Virus record (IMG/VR): IMGVR_UViG_3300027749_003795
Location: 1-54,134 of that record
DNA: 54,134 nt
Reading direction: 5' to 3' (one strand)
From: a virus
The notes below the pieces were generated by a model. It worked only from the letters and a program-made list of their open reading frames with translations, did not search any database and was not told the DNA's origin. A program made the position numbers and the translations under genes. This document shows, in pieces, positions 1 to 11,600 of the stretch (the first letter of the stretch is position 1; each line of letters begins with the position of its first letter).

Positions 1-2
1 GT

Positions 3-2930
3 GGTGGAGGTGGTACTCAAACTGGTGGGGGAACTCAAACACAAGGTGTAGGTGGATCAGTATTGCAAGGTGGTACTCCGGGTACTAACTCCTATGGCGG
101 TGGCGGAGGTGGTGGCTATTTTGGTGGCGGTGGGGGTGGTTATAGTGAATCTAATACCATGGCTGGGGGTGGCGGCGGTAGTTCATACTACAATAGTAGT
201 ACAGTATTTTTAGCCACCTTATATAGTGGAAGTGGAACTACTCCGGGCAATAGTAGTAATTCATTAAGAGGTTCATACGGTGCTGCTGGTGCTGTTGCAA
301 CTTCGGGTACTTCGGGAGTGGTTGTTATTAGATATGCTGGGGTATCTCAACGAGCAGCAGGGGGTACTGTTACAACAGATGGCGCTTATTATTATCATAC
401 ATTTACCACCGACGGCGTTCTTTTATATCTGGGATCACCAGTTGCTGGTAATTCCATAGTTGAAACATTAATTGTTGCCGGTGGTGGTGGTGCTGGTTCC
501 GATATGGGTGGTGGTGGCGGAGGCGGTGGTGTTATTACACCTTCATATTATATTAGTCCGGGTTCTTATACTATAACAGTAGGTGGTGGGGGTACTGGAG
601 CACCAGCAGGTGCTAGTCAGGTTAGGGGAACTAATGGCGGTGATTCTACATTTGTAAATCTTGGGTTGGTTAATACACAAACAAGTTATAGTTATACGTT
701 CAATGGTGTTACTGATTATTTGACTGTTCCTACTGGCGCAGCATTTCAATATGGCACCGGTGATTTTACTGCCGAAGCCTGGGTTTATAGATCAGCAGCA
801 TGGACCGCACAAAATATATTTTTTGGACAATGGTCTGGTTCAACCGGTGGTACAACGCTGTCATGGGTTGTTATGACCAGCAACGATACAAATGGATATG
901 CTAGATTTTTATTATCTACCAACGGCTCGGGCGTACTAACAGATAGTATATCGAGTACAGTTATACCGTTAACTCAATGGAATCATATTGCATTGGTTAG
1001 AAATGGTAGTACATTTACTTTATACTTAAATGGTATTTCAGTTGTAACATATTCAAGTGCGTCAGCCCTTTATAGTGCAACAAATACTATATCCATTGGG
1101 GCATCTAGCGCAGCCACACAACCATTTGTTGGTTATATCAGCAATGTACGTATAGTCAAAGGTCTAGCAGTTTATACAGGTGCATTTACACCACCAACAC
1201 AATTATTAACTACTACTCAAAATTCCGGAACCAACATTCAGGCGGTATCAACTGCAAGTTATACATCATTATTGGCTTGCTCAAGTAGTACAAGAGTGGA
1301 TCTTAGTACTAACAATTTCACAATATCAGCAACTGGTTCTCCAGTTATTACATTATGGAATCCATTCAATACAAATTATGCTGCTATAGGTGGTGGCGGG
1401 GGTGGATCAGAATATGGTAACAATCTTAGCCCTCCGGGTTCAGGTGCATCAGGTGGCGGTGTTGCAAGTTCGAGCCAAACGTCGTTGGGTTATGGTATAT
1501 TAGGACAAGGATTTCAAGGTGGTGCCTCCGGTGGCAGTTATTATCCAGGTGGGGGTGGTGGCGCTGGAGGTGCTGGTGCAAATACTCCAGGTAATGGTGG
1601 TACTGGTATTGCAAATTCATTCTATAATGGAATAACCTACTATTGGGGTGGTGGTGGTGGCGGTGCAGGTTATAGTGGCATTGCTGGTAACGGCGGTGCT
1701 GGCGGCGGAGGTGGTGGCGCACCATTTGTAAGTGGTGGTGGTAATGGTAACACACAGGGCATAAATCCTGGATCAACTTCAACAGCAGGTACTTTGGCTG
1801 GTCAAACAAACGTACCTGGTGGTAATGGTGGTACTAATACTGGTGGTGGTGGCGGGGGTGGCTCTCATTATAGTACAAACAATTATGGTGGTACAGGCGG
1901 CAGTGGTATTGTTATTATTAGATACGTTGGAACCCAACGTGCTAGTGGTGGTACAGTTTTTACATATACTACTGCAAGTGTAACCTATACAGCACATGCA
2001 TTTTTATCCAGTGGTGTTTTTGTATTAGGATACAATATTCCCAACTCCCAACAAAATGGAGGCCCCGGAGGTCCATATGGTGGTGGAGGTGGTGGTGCTG
2101 GCGGCCCTAGTGGTACTGCTGGCGGTATAGGTGGTCCAGGAACCGCATTAAACACAGGTTACGCATCAATTGCAGGTGGCGGTGGTGGTGGCGGTGTATC
2201 AGTTACTACATCTACCAGCGGTGGTGGTGGTGTAGATATATATGGATTTACTGGAGTTAATGGTGCAGGTGGAGCGGTAAATTCTTCAGGTAATGCTGGT
2301 TCAACATATTGGTACAATGTTGGCGGCCGATCAGGAACTGGTGGTAATGGTGGATTGTATGGTGGCGGTGGTAGTGGTGCAGCAGTTTCTTCAGTTGATA
2401 CTGCAACAGGAAATGGAGCGGGTGGTGCGTTATTAATAATATATAATACTACAGCATCTACGTATTCATACCCTAGTATTATGCCAGTAGTGGTTAATAG
2501 TGTAAGCACCGCTAGTGCTACATTATTAGTAGCTTCAAGCACAACAAATAACACATTATTAACACAATTTGATAATATTATAACTTCTTATCAAAGTTTG
2601 CAGTACAAAAGTCTTAATACTGTTAATTTAGTAAATTATGGTAATGTTGATATAAATGTGAATAAAATACCTCAATCACAGTCTATAGTTGCTGGAAATC
2701 TTCAAGTTATTACATATATAACTGATCATGAGATGATGTTAAAAAATAGTGATCCAACATTACCTGCTACATATAATACACCAGGAAACTATCAATTTAT
2801 ACAAGAAATTAGACCAGATAATGATCCTAGATTAATAACTGTGCGTGTTCAAAACTTTGTTACAGGAGTAACTGGTAGTGATGGATCTCCGGTTGTTTCT
2901 GTAACAGCAGGTGGACAAATTTGGTTCTAA
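3..2930 (+). CDS. Glycine-rich/LamG tail fibre protein, 5'-truncated
   Basis: The reading frame is open from the window edge, so the N-terminus lies outside; the first internal start-like codon is a TTG at 63, but glycine-rich coding continues upstream of it. The protein is a string of very glycine-rich blocks (runs of GGGGG) closed by GSGIVIIRY-type strands followed by a TGGT...HTFxSSGVF module, with one LamG/concanavalin-A-like domain at about nt 690-1190 (FNGVTDYLTVP, W-HIALVRNGSTFTLYLNG, YISNVRIVKG). The last ~130 residues are a non-repetitive C-terminal domain. Such architecture is known in phage adhesins; LamG domains usually bind glycans. It is probably a distal tail fibre or receptor-binding protein, and the following giant fibre is clearly paralogous. 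The receptor cannot be inferred. Confidence 0.85.
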   Translation, partial: GGGGTQTGGGTQTQGVGGSVLQGGTPGTNSYGGGGGGGYFGGGGGGYSESNTMAGGGGGSSYYNSSTVFLATLYSGSGTTPGNSSNSLRGSYGAAGAVATSGTSGVVVIRYAGVSQRAAGGTVTTDGAYYYHTFTTDGVLLYLGSPVAGNSIVETLIVAGGGGAGSDMGGGGGGGGVITPSYYISPGSYTITVGGGGTGAPAGASQVRGTNGGDSTFVNLGLVNTQTSYSYTFNGVTDYLTVPTGAAFQYGTGDFTAEAWVYRSAAWTAQNIFFGQWSGSTGGTTLSWVVMTSNDTNGYARFLLSTNGSGVLTDSISSTVIPLTQWNHIALVRNGSTFTLYLNGISVVTYSSASALYSATNTISIGASSAATQPFVGYISNVRIVKGLAVYTGAFTPPTQLLTTTQNSGTNIQAVSTASYTSLLACSSSTRVDLSTNNFTISATGSPVITLWNPFNTNYAAIGGGGGGSEYGNNLSPPGSGASGGGVASSSQTSLGYGILGQGFQGGASGGSYYPGGGGGAGGAGANTPGNGGTGIANSFYNGITYYWGGGGGGAGYSGIAGNGGAGGGGGGAPFVSGGGNGNTQGINPGSTSTAGTLAGQTNVPGGNGGTNTGGGGGGGSHYSTNNYGGTGGSGIVIIRYVGTQRASGGTVFTYTTASVTYTAHAFLSSGVFVLGYNIPNSQQNGGPGGPYGGGGGGAGGPSGTAGGIGGPGTALNTGYASIAGGGGGGGVSVTTSTSGGGGVDIYGFTGVNGAGGAVNSSGNAGSTYWYNVGGRSGTGGNGGLYGGGGSGAAVSSVDTATGNGAGGALLIIYNTTASTYSYPSIMPVVVNSVSTASATLLVASSTTNNTLLTQFDNIITSYQSLQYKSLNTVNLVNYGNVDINVNKIPQSQSIVAGNLQVITYITDHEMMLKNSDPTLPATYNTPGNYQFIQEIRPDNDPRLITVRVQNFVTGVTGSDGSPVVSVTAGGQIWF

Positions 2931-2980
2931 TTATTCAAAAATAAATATTACGAAATCCATATAGAGATAAATTACAATGT

Positions 2981-2988
2981 TATAAATA
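2981..2988 (+). promoter_or_regulatory. T4-like late promoter TATAAATA
   Basis: Exact T4 late consensus TATAAATA in the gap after the first fibre gene. By T4 geometry the transcript would start near 2994, giving a leader with AAGGA before the ATG at 3023. A weaker AATAAATA lies at 2940-2947. Confidence 0.65.
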
Positions 2989-3022
2989 GATATAACATCA
3001 TATTACAATAAGGAATTTTAAC

Positions 3023-3403
3023 ATGAGTCATTTTGCAAAAGTAGAAAACGGAGTAGTCACACAAGTAATTGTTATTGAACAAGACGTACTTAATACTGGA
3101 CATTGGGGTGATCCTAGTATGTGGGTTCAAACCAGTTACAATACATATGGTGGAGAACACAGGTTAGGTGGAACTCCTTTACGTAAAAATTATGCAGGAA
3201 TTGGATATACATACGATATCCAACGAGATGCTTTTTATACTCCTAAACCATATGTTAGTTGGATATTAAATGAAAATACATGCATTTGGGAACCACCTGT
3301 TGCCATGCCAACTGATGGAACGGAAAAGGGTGTATTTTATTCATGGAATGAAAGTCATCTAACTTGGGACTCTCATCCAATTCCAACGCCACCTACTGAA
3401 TAA
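3023..3403 (+). CDS. Conserved small phage protein between fibre genes
   Basis: A 126-aa protein starting MSHFAKVENGVVTQVIVIEQD. I recognise the general type from marine T4-like phages (cyanophages, pelagiphages), where close relatives with the same SHFAKVENG opening and a GGTPLRKNYAGIGYTYD-like core sit among tail fibre genes. No enzymatic motif, signal peptide or membrane segment is visible; the sequence is rich in aromatic residues, which suits a beta-structured virion or fibre-associated protein. The start is supported by AAGGAATT upstream and by a perfect late promoter at 2981. The function is unknown; a role as fibre adaptor or chaperone is only a guess from position. Confidence 0.8.
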   Translation: MSHFAKVENGVVTQVIVIEQDVLNTGHWGDPSMWVQTSYNTYGGEHRLGGTPLRKNYAGIGYTYDIQRDAFYTPKPYVSWILNENTCIWEPPVAMPTDGTEKGVFYSWNESHLTWDSHPIPTPPTE

Positions 3404-3417
3404 ATTAAACATCAATA

Positions 3418-6400
3418 ATGACCTACGATCTTGGTGTATTTAAACGTCAAAGATATGTATACCCCACCTTTAATGCGGTAGGCGGAAATATATCTTATTA
3501 CACCAGTAATGGCGTTGCTTATACTGTACATACTTTTTTATCAGGTACTAGTACTTTTGCAGTATTCTCCACATCAACAGTTGATATATTATTAGTAGGT
3601 GCCGGAGCATCTGGAACAAGTAACGGGCCTGGCGGTCAGTACGGTGCAGGCGGAAATGCAGGACAAGTTCTAACAACTAGTACTACATTAAACATTGGAC
3701 AATGTATTGTTACAGTTGGTCAAGGCGGCGCTGGCAATCAAACTGGCTCCTTTGCGGCAGGCGGAAATACTTCAATTGTAGGTACTATTAACATCTTAAT
3801 TGCATCTACTGCTACCGGTGCTACTAGTGGTGGTGGAGCTGATGGTGCCGGTGGCGGCCTTGGTGCTAGTGGTACTAGAAATGTTAATTCTGGAGGCCCG
3901 GGTGTTGCTAATAATTATGCCACTACCGTATCTACTTATTACGGCGGTGGGGGTGGTGCATACACCGCTGGTTATGGTGCTGGAAATGGTTCTGGTGGCA
4001 TTGGAGGGGGAGGTGGAGCAGGAGTTTCTGCAACACCTAATACCGGTGGGGGTGGGGGTGGTAGTGGCGATGGCTACTCTAGTGGCGGCTCTTACTATCC
4101 TAGTGGATCTGGTGGATCTGGTATTGTTGTAATTCGCTATCCAACACCTATTAACAGTATCATTCCAGTCAACGATCAATATTTTAATTATGTTAGTCTC
4201 TTACTCAGCAATCAAACAACAAATGTAACTACCCCCCAAGGAATTAGTTCTACAGTAATACCAAAAATTGAATATATAGCAGTAGGTGGTGGCGGAGCAT
4301 CTGGTCGAGAAACTGGCGGTTATCCACAAAACTATCACCTTGGTGGAGGTGGTGGTGGAGGTGGCGTAGTATTTGGAACATTTACTAATGTATTACTAGC
4401 ATCATCAAATACCTTTGTTGTTACAATCGGTGGCGGCGGTACAACAGGTGGTAGTGGCGGCTCGACAACTGTTACTAGCAGAGCAGGCTGGGGATTTTCT
4501 ACCGCAACTATTGCCGCATTAGGTGGGGGTGCTGGAGGCAATGGATCTTCTGGTAACACTTCCGATGCCACAGCAGGAACAGCCGGTGGATCCGGTGGCG
4601 GTGGAGGTGGCGGTTATGGTGGTGGTGGCGGTGGCGGTACAAGTACTCAAATTACAATAGTAGATGTAAGTCGAGGATATTCCGGAGGGGCTGGCGGAGC
4701 TCGAGGTGCCTCATTCAATTGGGCCTTTGGCGGTGGCGGTGGTGGTGCAGGCGGCGCCGGCCAAGCAGGAGCTCAAGATGCCGGAGGTGCAGGCGGCAGC
4801 GGATATACATGGCTTAATGGCAGTGCATATGGAGCTGGTGGTGATGGACATCCTGCTGGTGCTTCTACAAGTGGCTCTGGGGTTGCAGGAGCTGCCGGTA
4901 CAGGTAATGGTGGTACTGCTGATGGATCTCAAGTAAACGGAAGCCCGGGAAACCAACCCTATGGACCAGGTGGCGGCAGTGGAGCAGTAATATTTAGATA
5001 CGCTGGAACCCAAGTACTAGCAACTGGTGGTGCTATTTCAACTGTATCAAATTATGTTTATCACAGTTTTACATCAGGGGGGGTACTTTCTTTAATTGAT
5101 ACTATTAGTACCAGTACCACAGTTACATTGTCATCACCTATAAATTATCTATTAGTTGGAGGTGGTGGCGGCGGTGCTGGATCGACATTTAGTGGAACAC
5201 CCGGTGCAGGTGGCGCAGGCGGGCTTATTACAGGTACTTTTACCATAACAAATATTGCTACCTTATTGTCAATTTCAATAGGCTCAGGCGGAGGTGGCGG
5301 TGGTAGTGGAGCGGGCGGAAATATTGGTAATGATTCATCAATTACTGGTAATTATATAACTAAAATAGCATACGGTGGTGGAGCCGGTGGTGGTGGAGCC
5401 GGTGGTAGTGGTGGCGGCGCAACTGGTTTTAATCCAGGAACCTCTGGTGCTGGTGCAGCAACACAACCGGGATCAATTTATGGTGGTTATGGTAATGCTG
5501 GTAGTACGTCAAATAGTGGAGGCGGTGGCGGTGCTGGTGCTACTGGATCAGGTACTGCTGGCGGACTCGGTCTATATGTCAATACACCAAGTTCAACATA
5601 TGCAAAAACTTATGCAACTGGTGGTACAGGTGGTGCAGGCGATGGTGGAATAAATTCTACTCCAAATACTGGAAATGGAGGTGGTTCTGCTGGATCTGGT
5701 TCTTCAAATTCCGCCGGTGGCGGTGGGTCTGGTATTTCAATATTATGGGAACCATCTTCTAATCCTATGCCCAGTGTAATTGGTGCTCCTACTATAGTTA
5801 CCACAAGTGGTTATAGGGTGTATGTATTCACTAGTACAGGTGCATTAATATTTGGTAATTCACTAAGTAATACTAAATTTACAGATAATGGTACTAATTC
5901 ATATCCAATATTATACAATGGTAATCCTTCACAAGGTTCATTTAATCCGTATGCTAAAAACTGGAGTGTATATTTTGACGGAAGTAGTTATCTATCAATA
6001 CCAAATAGTGCATCATATGGCACCACTAGATTAAATTTAGGTTCTAATAGCGATTTTACTATCGAAGGCTGGGCATATTTTAATAGCGTATCATCGGGAA
6101 TGTTAATAGCACATGAATACACTATTTGGAGAATTGGAGTGGCCAGCGGGACCTTACAATATTCTCTTAGTTCGAATGGAAGTAATTATGCAGGAATAGC
6201 CAGTAGTGTATCAATGGGTACTGTAGTAGTAGGTCGCTGGTATCACTTTGCATTAGTACGTAATGGATCAACATTTACTCCATACCTAAATGGTATAGCA
6301 GGAACTCCAACTATAAGTTCGGCAAGTTTATATGGCGGTACTATTGAAGGTTTAACTGTAGGTATGGGAGATACGAACAATTATTTTAGCGGATACTTAT

Positions 6401-8604
6401 CAAACATACGTATATTAAAAGGAACTGCTTTTTATACAGCACCATTTACTCCGTCTATTAGTCCATTACCACTAGTAGCAAATACATTATTACTAACATG
6501 TTCTAATAGTATATGGGATGATGTAAGTGACTACAATTGGTCGATTATACCCAAGGGAATACCTGCTGTTAAGAAGTTTTCACCATTTTCTAATTTTGGT
6601 TCATATAATACTACATTAGTTGGAGGTAGTGCATATTTCAATGGGACTACTGATTACTTGACAGTCAGTAGTACAAGCACTACTAATGTACCTGATTGGA
6701 CATATCTACATAATGGAACCACTGACTACACTATAGAAGGGTGGATATATCCGTTTTCTACTTCTACTCAACAAGGATTAATTAGCACTGGTGGCAGTGT
6801 TACTGTCCCGGGAATGTCTCTATTTTATAGCTACTTTTATGCCGGTAAAGGAAGTCTTACATGGGAAATAACCAAAGGTGACAATAGTAGTTATACTCAA
6901 ATTTCTAGTAATGCTAGTATTGTTAAAGAAAATGCATGGAGTCACATTGCATGTACATTTGCTAGTAGCAATAAAACCACAAGTTTATATGTAAATGGAG
7001 TTAGGGTAGCAACCAGTGCTACTACCACATCATCATTTACTGCCACATCTACTGCTTATCCATTGGCTATTGGAAATTTTGGTGCTATTACAGGTTATTA
7101 CAAAGGTTACATATCTAATCTGAGAATATTAAAAGGTGTTATATCTGACGGTGTAGTTACTTCTAATATTCCTGTAGGAACAACTCTGGAATACCTAGTG
7201 GTTGGTGGCGGTGGTGGCGCTGGTACAGGTGGTGGCGGTGGTGCTGGAGGTTTCAGAACCAGTACATTTGTTACTACACAAACAGGTATAATTTATACTG
7301 TTACGGTCGGTAATGGCGGGGCTGCAGGTGGTGCAGGCGGAGATTCTTCGTTAGTAGGAGGCAGTTTAAACTTTGTTAGTGCTGGCGGTGGCGGCGGCGG
7401 CGGAACAGGTGGTAACGGTGGGTCGGGCGGTGGCGGTGGTGGATCCGGTACAGGCGGTTTTGGTAATACTCCGGCAACGGTTCCTGCTCAAGGTTTCAAC
7501 GGCGGCACCGGATCTGGCGGAAACGGCAATGGCGGTGGTGGTGGTGCAACTTCAGCGGGTACCGTCCGCAACGGCGGGGCTGGAGCACTATCAAATATAG
7601 ACGGATTAGGATATTATTATTCTGGTGGCGGAGGCGGCAATGGCGGCGGCTACACAGGCGGTGATGGTGGTATTGGCGGAGGTGGATACGGCCAAGGTTA
7701 TAATTTTGGCAATCAAGGCTCCGGTTCTCGGGGAACTGCTTCATCAACTTCGGGATTTTCAAATAGTGGCGGTGGTGGTGGTACTAATGGGGCTGGTGGT
7801 TCTGGTATAGTTATTATACGCTATTTAGGACCACAACGAGCAACCGGTGGTAATATTATAACAACTAATATAAGTGGATATACTGTACATACATTCCTTT
7901 CATCTGGCGTATTTACAGATAGTATACCTTCATACACATTACCAGTTGCTCCAGTAGTTGCTAGTTCAACTGCTACTAATTTATTACTTAACTTTACTGA
8001 TTCTGTAATTGTTGATGCATCATCAAACACTGATATATACACTGGAGGAGATGCGGGATTAATATCTCCTATTAAAAAATATAATAACATGAGTATGTAT
8101 TTTGATGGAACAACAGGAACTGGATTAATAATAAGTACAAGTTCAGCAGTTGCTTTGGGGTCTGGTGATTTTACTGTAGAAATGTGGATGTATCCATTAA
8201 CATCATATAATACAGGAAATGCACCTGCATTATTAGATGCACGAACAACAGGTGATGGAGCAGGATTAATACGTTTTGGATTTAATGGAACAACAATTTA
8301 TGGTGGACCGCAAATAGCATGGAAAGAAAATGTTACAAGCATTGTTACCGCTACTGTAATACTTAATGTATGGCAACATATAGCAGTGGTTAGAAATAGT
8401 GGAACAATAACTATGTACAATAATGGTACTGCTATTTCTAATGCTTCAAACAGTACATCGTTGACGGTGCCATTTAAATATATCGCACAAACATATAATA
8501 ATTTACCATTTAACGGATATATAGATGATCTAAGAATCACAAATGGTATAGCACGTTATACTACTGCATTTATTCCACCTATACAGAAACTACAACTCAA
8601 ATAA
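3418..8604 (+). CDS. Giant glycine-rich fibre protein with three LamG domains
   Basis: A 1728-aa protein with four or five glycine-rich blocks, each ending in a GSGIVVIRY-like strand, some followed by ATGG...HSFTSGGVL modules. Three LamG-like domains are visible: about residues 845-1010 (YFDGSSYLSIP, WYHFALVRNGSTFTPYLNG), 1053-1240 (AYFNGTTDYLTV, W-SHIACTF) and 1550-1718 (MYFDGTTGTG, W-QHIAVVRNSGTITMYNNG). The last domain ends the protein. It is clearly paralogous to the preceding fibre, probably by duplication of modules. No strong ribosome-binding site precedes the ATG. Role: receptor-binding or long tail fibre, with the LamG units probably binding surface glycans. The glycine blocks are far more GC-rich than neighbouring genes because of GGN codons. 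Confidence 0.85.
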   Translation: MTYDLGVFKRQRYVYPTFNAVGGNISYYTSNGVAYTVHTFLSGTSTFAVFSTSTVDILLVGAGASGTSNGPGGQYGAGGNAGQVLTTSTTLNIGQCIVTVGQGGAGNQTGSFAAGGNTSIVGTINILIASTATGATSGGGADGAGGGLGASGTRNVNSGGPGVANNYATTVSTYYGGGGGAYTAGYGAGNGSGGIGGGGGAGVSATPNTGGGGGGSGDGYSSGGSYYPSGSGGSGIVVIRYPTPINSIIPVNDQYFNYVSLLLSNQTTNVTTPQGISSTVIPKIEYIAVGGGGASGRETGGYPQNYHLGGGGGGGGVVFGTFTNVLLASSNTFVVTIGGGGTTGGSGGSTTVTSRAGWGFSTATIAALGGGAGGNGSSGNTSDATAGTAGGSGGGGGGGYGGGGGGGTSTQITIVDVSRGYSGGAGGARGASFNWAFGGGGGGAGGAGQAGAQDAGGAGGSGYTWLNGSAYGAGGDGHPAGASTSGSGVAGAAGTGNGGTADGSQVNGSPGNQPYGPGGGSGAVIFRYAGTQVLATGGAISTVSNYVYHSFTSGGVLSLIDTISTSTTVTLSSPINYLLVGGGGGGAGSTFSGTPGAGGAGGLITGTFTITNIATLLSISIGSGGGGGGSGAGGNIGNDSSITGNYITKIAYGGGAGGGGAGGSGGGATGFNPGTSGAGAATQPGSIYGGYGNAGSTSNSGGGGGAGATGSGTAGGLGLYVNTPSSTYAKTYATGGTGGAGDGGINSTPNTGNGGGSAGSGSSNSAGGGGSGISILWEPSSNPMPSVIGAPTIVTTSGYRVYVFTSTGALIFGNSLSNTKFTDNGTNSYPILYNGNPSQGSFNPYAKNWSVYFDGSSYLSIPNSASYGTTRLNLGSNSDFTIEGWAYFNSVSSGMLIAHEYTIWRIGVASGTLQYSLSSNGSNYAGIASSVSMGTVVVGRWYHFALVRNGSTFTPYLNGIAGTPTISSASLYGGTIEGLTVGMGDTNNYFSGYLSNIRILKGTAFYTAPFTPSISPLPLVANTLLLTCSNSIWDDVSDYNWSIIPKGIPAVKKFSPFSNFGSYNTTLVGGSAYFNGTTDYLTVSSTSTTNVPDWTYLHNGTTDYTIEGWIYPFSTSTQQGLISTGGSVTVPGMSLFYSYFYAGKGSLTWEITKGDNSSYTQISSNASIVKENAWSHIACTFASSNKTTSLYVNGVRVATSATTTSSFTATSTAYPLAIGNFGAITGYYKGYISNLRILKGVISDGVVTSNIPVGTTLEYLVVGGGGGAGTGGGGGAGGFRTSTFVTTQTGIIYTVTVGNGGAAGGAGGDSSLVGGSLNFVSAGGGGGGGTGGNGGSGGGGGGSGTGGFGNTPATVPAQGFNGGTGSGGNGNGGGGGATSAGTVRNGGAGALSNIDGLGYYYSGGGGGNGGGYTGGDGGIGGGGYGQGYNFGNQGSGSRGTASSTSGFSNSGGGGGTNGAGGSGIVIIRYLGPQRATGGNIITTNISGYTVHTFLSSGVFTDSIPSYTLPVAPVVASSTATNLLLNFTDSVIVDASSNTDIYTGGDAGLISPIKKYNNMSMYFDGTTGTGLIISTSSAVALGSGDFTVEMWMYPLTSYNTGNAPALLDARTTGDGAGLIRFGFNGTTIYGGPQIAWKENVTSIVTATVILNVWQHIAVVRNSGTITMYNNGTAISNASNSTSLTVPFKYIAQTYNNLPFNGYIDDLRITNGIARYTTAFIPPIQKLQLK

Positions 8605-8605
8605 T

Positions 8606-8633
8606 TTGACCTCAGGGTTAAAGAATGTATAAT
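8606..8633 (+). promoter_or_regulatory. sigma70-type promoter TTGACC-N16-TATAAT
   Basis: A -35 TTGACC (8606-8611) and -10 TATAAT (8628-8633) with 16-nt spacing. The expected start (~8640) is only about 3 nt before the ATG at 8643, which lacks a Shine-Dalgarno sequence, so the mRNA may be leaderless. Confidence 0.7.
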
Positions 8634-8642
8634 TAATAGCAT

Positions 8643-11600
8643 ATGAAACTTGCTATTATAGACATAATTGGTATACCGTACGATGGTAATACCGTAGATA
8701 ATCAAGGACTAGGTGGTAGCGAAAGTGCAGTTACCCTTATGTCCAGAGAACTTAATAATATCGGGTTCTCTGTTACTGTTTTTAATAATTGTGGAATCGA
8801 TCATGCACGTTCTGGAAATTTTAACGGAGTAGAATATCGACCACTCAGTGATCTAGCGTTAGATCACGAATTTGATATCGTTATAAGTTCCAGAACAATA
8901 ATACCTTTTACCAAACCTGAAGACTATCATAGATTAGGTGATGGAAGAGCTATGCCCTTCCAAAGTATGAATTTATATGATAGAGTAGTTAGTCAAGCCA
9001 AAATGCGTATATTGTGGATGCATGATACATTTTGTCTAGGTGATAATCTCATAGAAGAGCTTGCAACCGCAAATCGTATCACTGACATCTTTACTCTTAG
9101 TGATTTTCATTTAACTTATGTAGCTAATTGTAATCACGGCCGCCGTCGTAATTTTGAAGTATTAAAACGTAAATTGTTTATCACACGTAACGGGGCTCAA
9201 AACTTTAAAACAGAAGTTGATATAAACGCTAAAGATCCTAACTTGTTTGTTTACAATGCAAGTGTAACTAAAGGAATGGTTCCTTTAATTCAACAGATAT
9301 GGCCCCGTGTTAAAGCACATATACCTAGTGCTAGATTAAAAGTTATAGGTGGATACTATAGATTTAGTGAAAGTTCAGAACCCGATCAACAAGAAAAAGA
9401 CTGGCGAATAATGTCCGTTGATCCACGTAATCAAGAATTGGGTATAGAATATACAGGTGTTATATCTCAAAAAGAAATTGCCGATATACTCACCGAATCT
9501 AGTTTTATGATATATCCTTCAGTTTTTCCAGAAACATTCGGAATATCATCGCTAGAAAGTCTATTGTACAATACTCCTATTATCACGTGTAGATTTGGTG
9601 CATTAGAAGAAATTGCGTTAGAAGGTGCATGTTATCTAATGGATTATGCCATTGAACCTAACGGATTATTTCCTGATATAAACACTACTGAACAAGTTGA
9701 CAAGTTTGTAAATTTAACAATACAAGCATATCATAACAAGTATCTACATCAACAAAAACAATACTACTGTAATATTGTCAAAGACATCGCAGGATGGGAT
9801 GGTGTTGCTCTACAATGGAAACAGTTCATGGTATATAAACTAGGCAACTATTTGTCAAGAGATGAATATCGTGCTGTATCAAAAATTAATTGTAGAGTAC
9901 ATAAAGTTTGGAATAGAAGATTTACTAATACAATCGAACTAGAAAATTATAAATCTGGTAATGAACAAAGTATAACAATAATTAGCCCTTTCTATAATTG
10001 TGCCAATTATATATCTCGTTGTATAATAAGTGTAGCATCTCAGGATTATGATAATTATCAGCACATTTTAATCGACGATGCAAGTACCGATAATTCCATC
10101 GAAGTTATATTAGCAACATTAAAAGTTTTGCCTGAAGATATTAGAAATAAATTTACTGTTATATCTAACCGTGAAAATTTAGGAGCAGTTAGGAATCAAA
10201 TACAAAATATTAGAACCCTGATAAGTGATGATAACATAGTGATGTTGCTTGATGGTGACGATAGTTTAATTAATGACAATACTGTGTTATCCTATTACAA
10301 TTCTATATATGATGGTACTACAGAATTTACATATGGCTCATGCTGGAGCATGGTTGACAATATTCCTTTGATTAGTCAGCCGTATCCTGAATCAGTAAAA
10401 CAAAATAAATTATATAGAAATCATCACTTCAATTGGATATTACCCTATACACATTTAAGAACATTTAAAAAGAGTTTGCTCAATACAATTAACGACGATC
10501 AATTTAAAGATTTAAATGGTAATTGGTATAAGGCAGGTGGAGACGGAAGTGTATTTTATGCTTTGATAGAAGCCGCAGATCCTAACAAGGTAAAATGTAT
10601 AACAGATGTTGTATATAATTACAACGATGCAAGTCCATTAAATGATTATAAAGTTAATGGAGATGAGCAAAATAAAAATGCAAGAGAGATAGTTAATAAA
10701 ATGAATCAACAAAAAAAAACGATACTTATAGCAATACCAACAGCTAAAAATATTGAGCCGGATACATATAAAAGTATATATGACTTAATAGTACCCGATG
10801 GATATGAAACAACATTTCAATATTTCTTTGGATATAATGTAGATCAGGTACGCAATCTAATTGCAGACTGGGTTGTTAAAGGTTATGATTATCTATTCTC
10901 AGTAGATAGTGATATTGCATTTGCACCCGATACACTATCTAAAATGTTAGCACATGATCGAGATGTTGTGAGCGGATTATATATACAAAGAAAACCGGGG
11001 CAACATATTTTAGAAATATACGAACATACTCCAACTGGTGGAGTTGTAAATATGCCTTATGGAAAATTAAAAGGCAGACCATTGGTAGAAGTTGCAGGGT
11101 GTGGGTTTGGGTGTGCTCTTGTTAAAGCAGAAGTTATGCGTAAAATAGGATATCCCCAGTTTAAATATCATAGTGCTATTAGCATAAATGATACCGTATC
11201 CGAAGATGTTGATTTCTGTAGAAAAGCAAGAGACAATGGATTTACAATTTGGGCAGATCCTAGCATATTATGTAGACATACAGGAAGTTTTACATTTAAT
11301 GTAGATACTGCTATTCCAGTAATAAACACAACATCCGAAGTGATCGATATTAAACAATTTTTAAGAGCGCTACGTGATCCATATCCATTTCCTCCTGACC
11401 ATATAGAATATCTAAACAAACTAAAAAATGATGGAGTAGATCCGATGGTAATATATGATGTAGGTGCTTGTGTATTACATTGGACTGATAGGGTTAAAAC
11501 AATTTGGCCCGAAGCCACAGTAATTGCGTTTGAAGCAGCAGATGTACATGAATTTTTATATCAAGAAGCAGGAATACAATATCATATAGGGGTATTAAGT

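Noticed and set aside
543-2554. Minus-strand ORFs opposite the glycine-rich fibre (Thr/Ile/Cys-, His- or Pro-rich)
   Set aside because: They are mirror images of GGN/ACN codon runs; low-complexity composition and no start signals.
3796-7810. Other ORFs within the second fibre gene on both strands
   Set aside because: Same low-complexity shadow effect; the main frame has LamG domains and a full-length fibre.
1-8604. Short repeated GGTGGTGGC-type DNA as a repeat array or CRISPR
   Set aside because: Irregular spacing, in frame with glycine codons; no conserved direct repeats with spacers.
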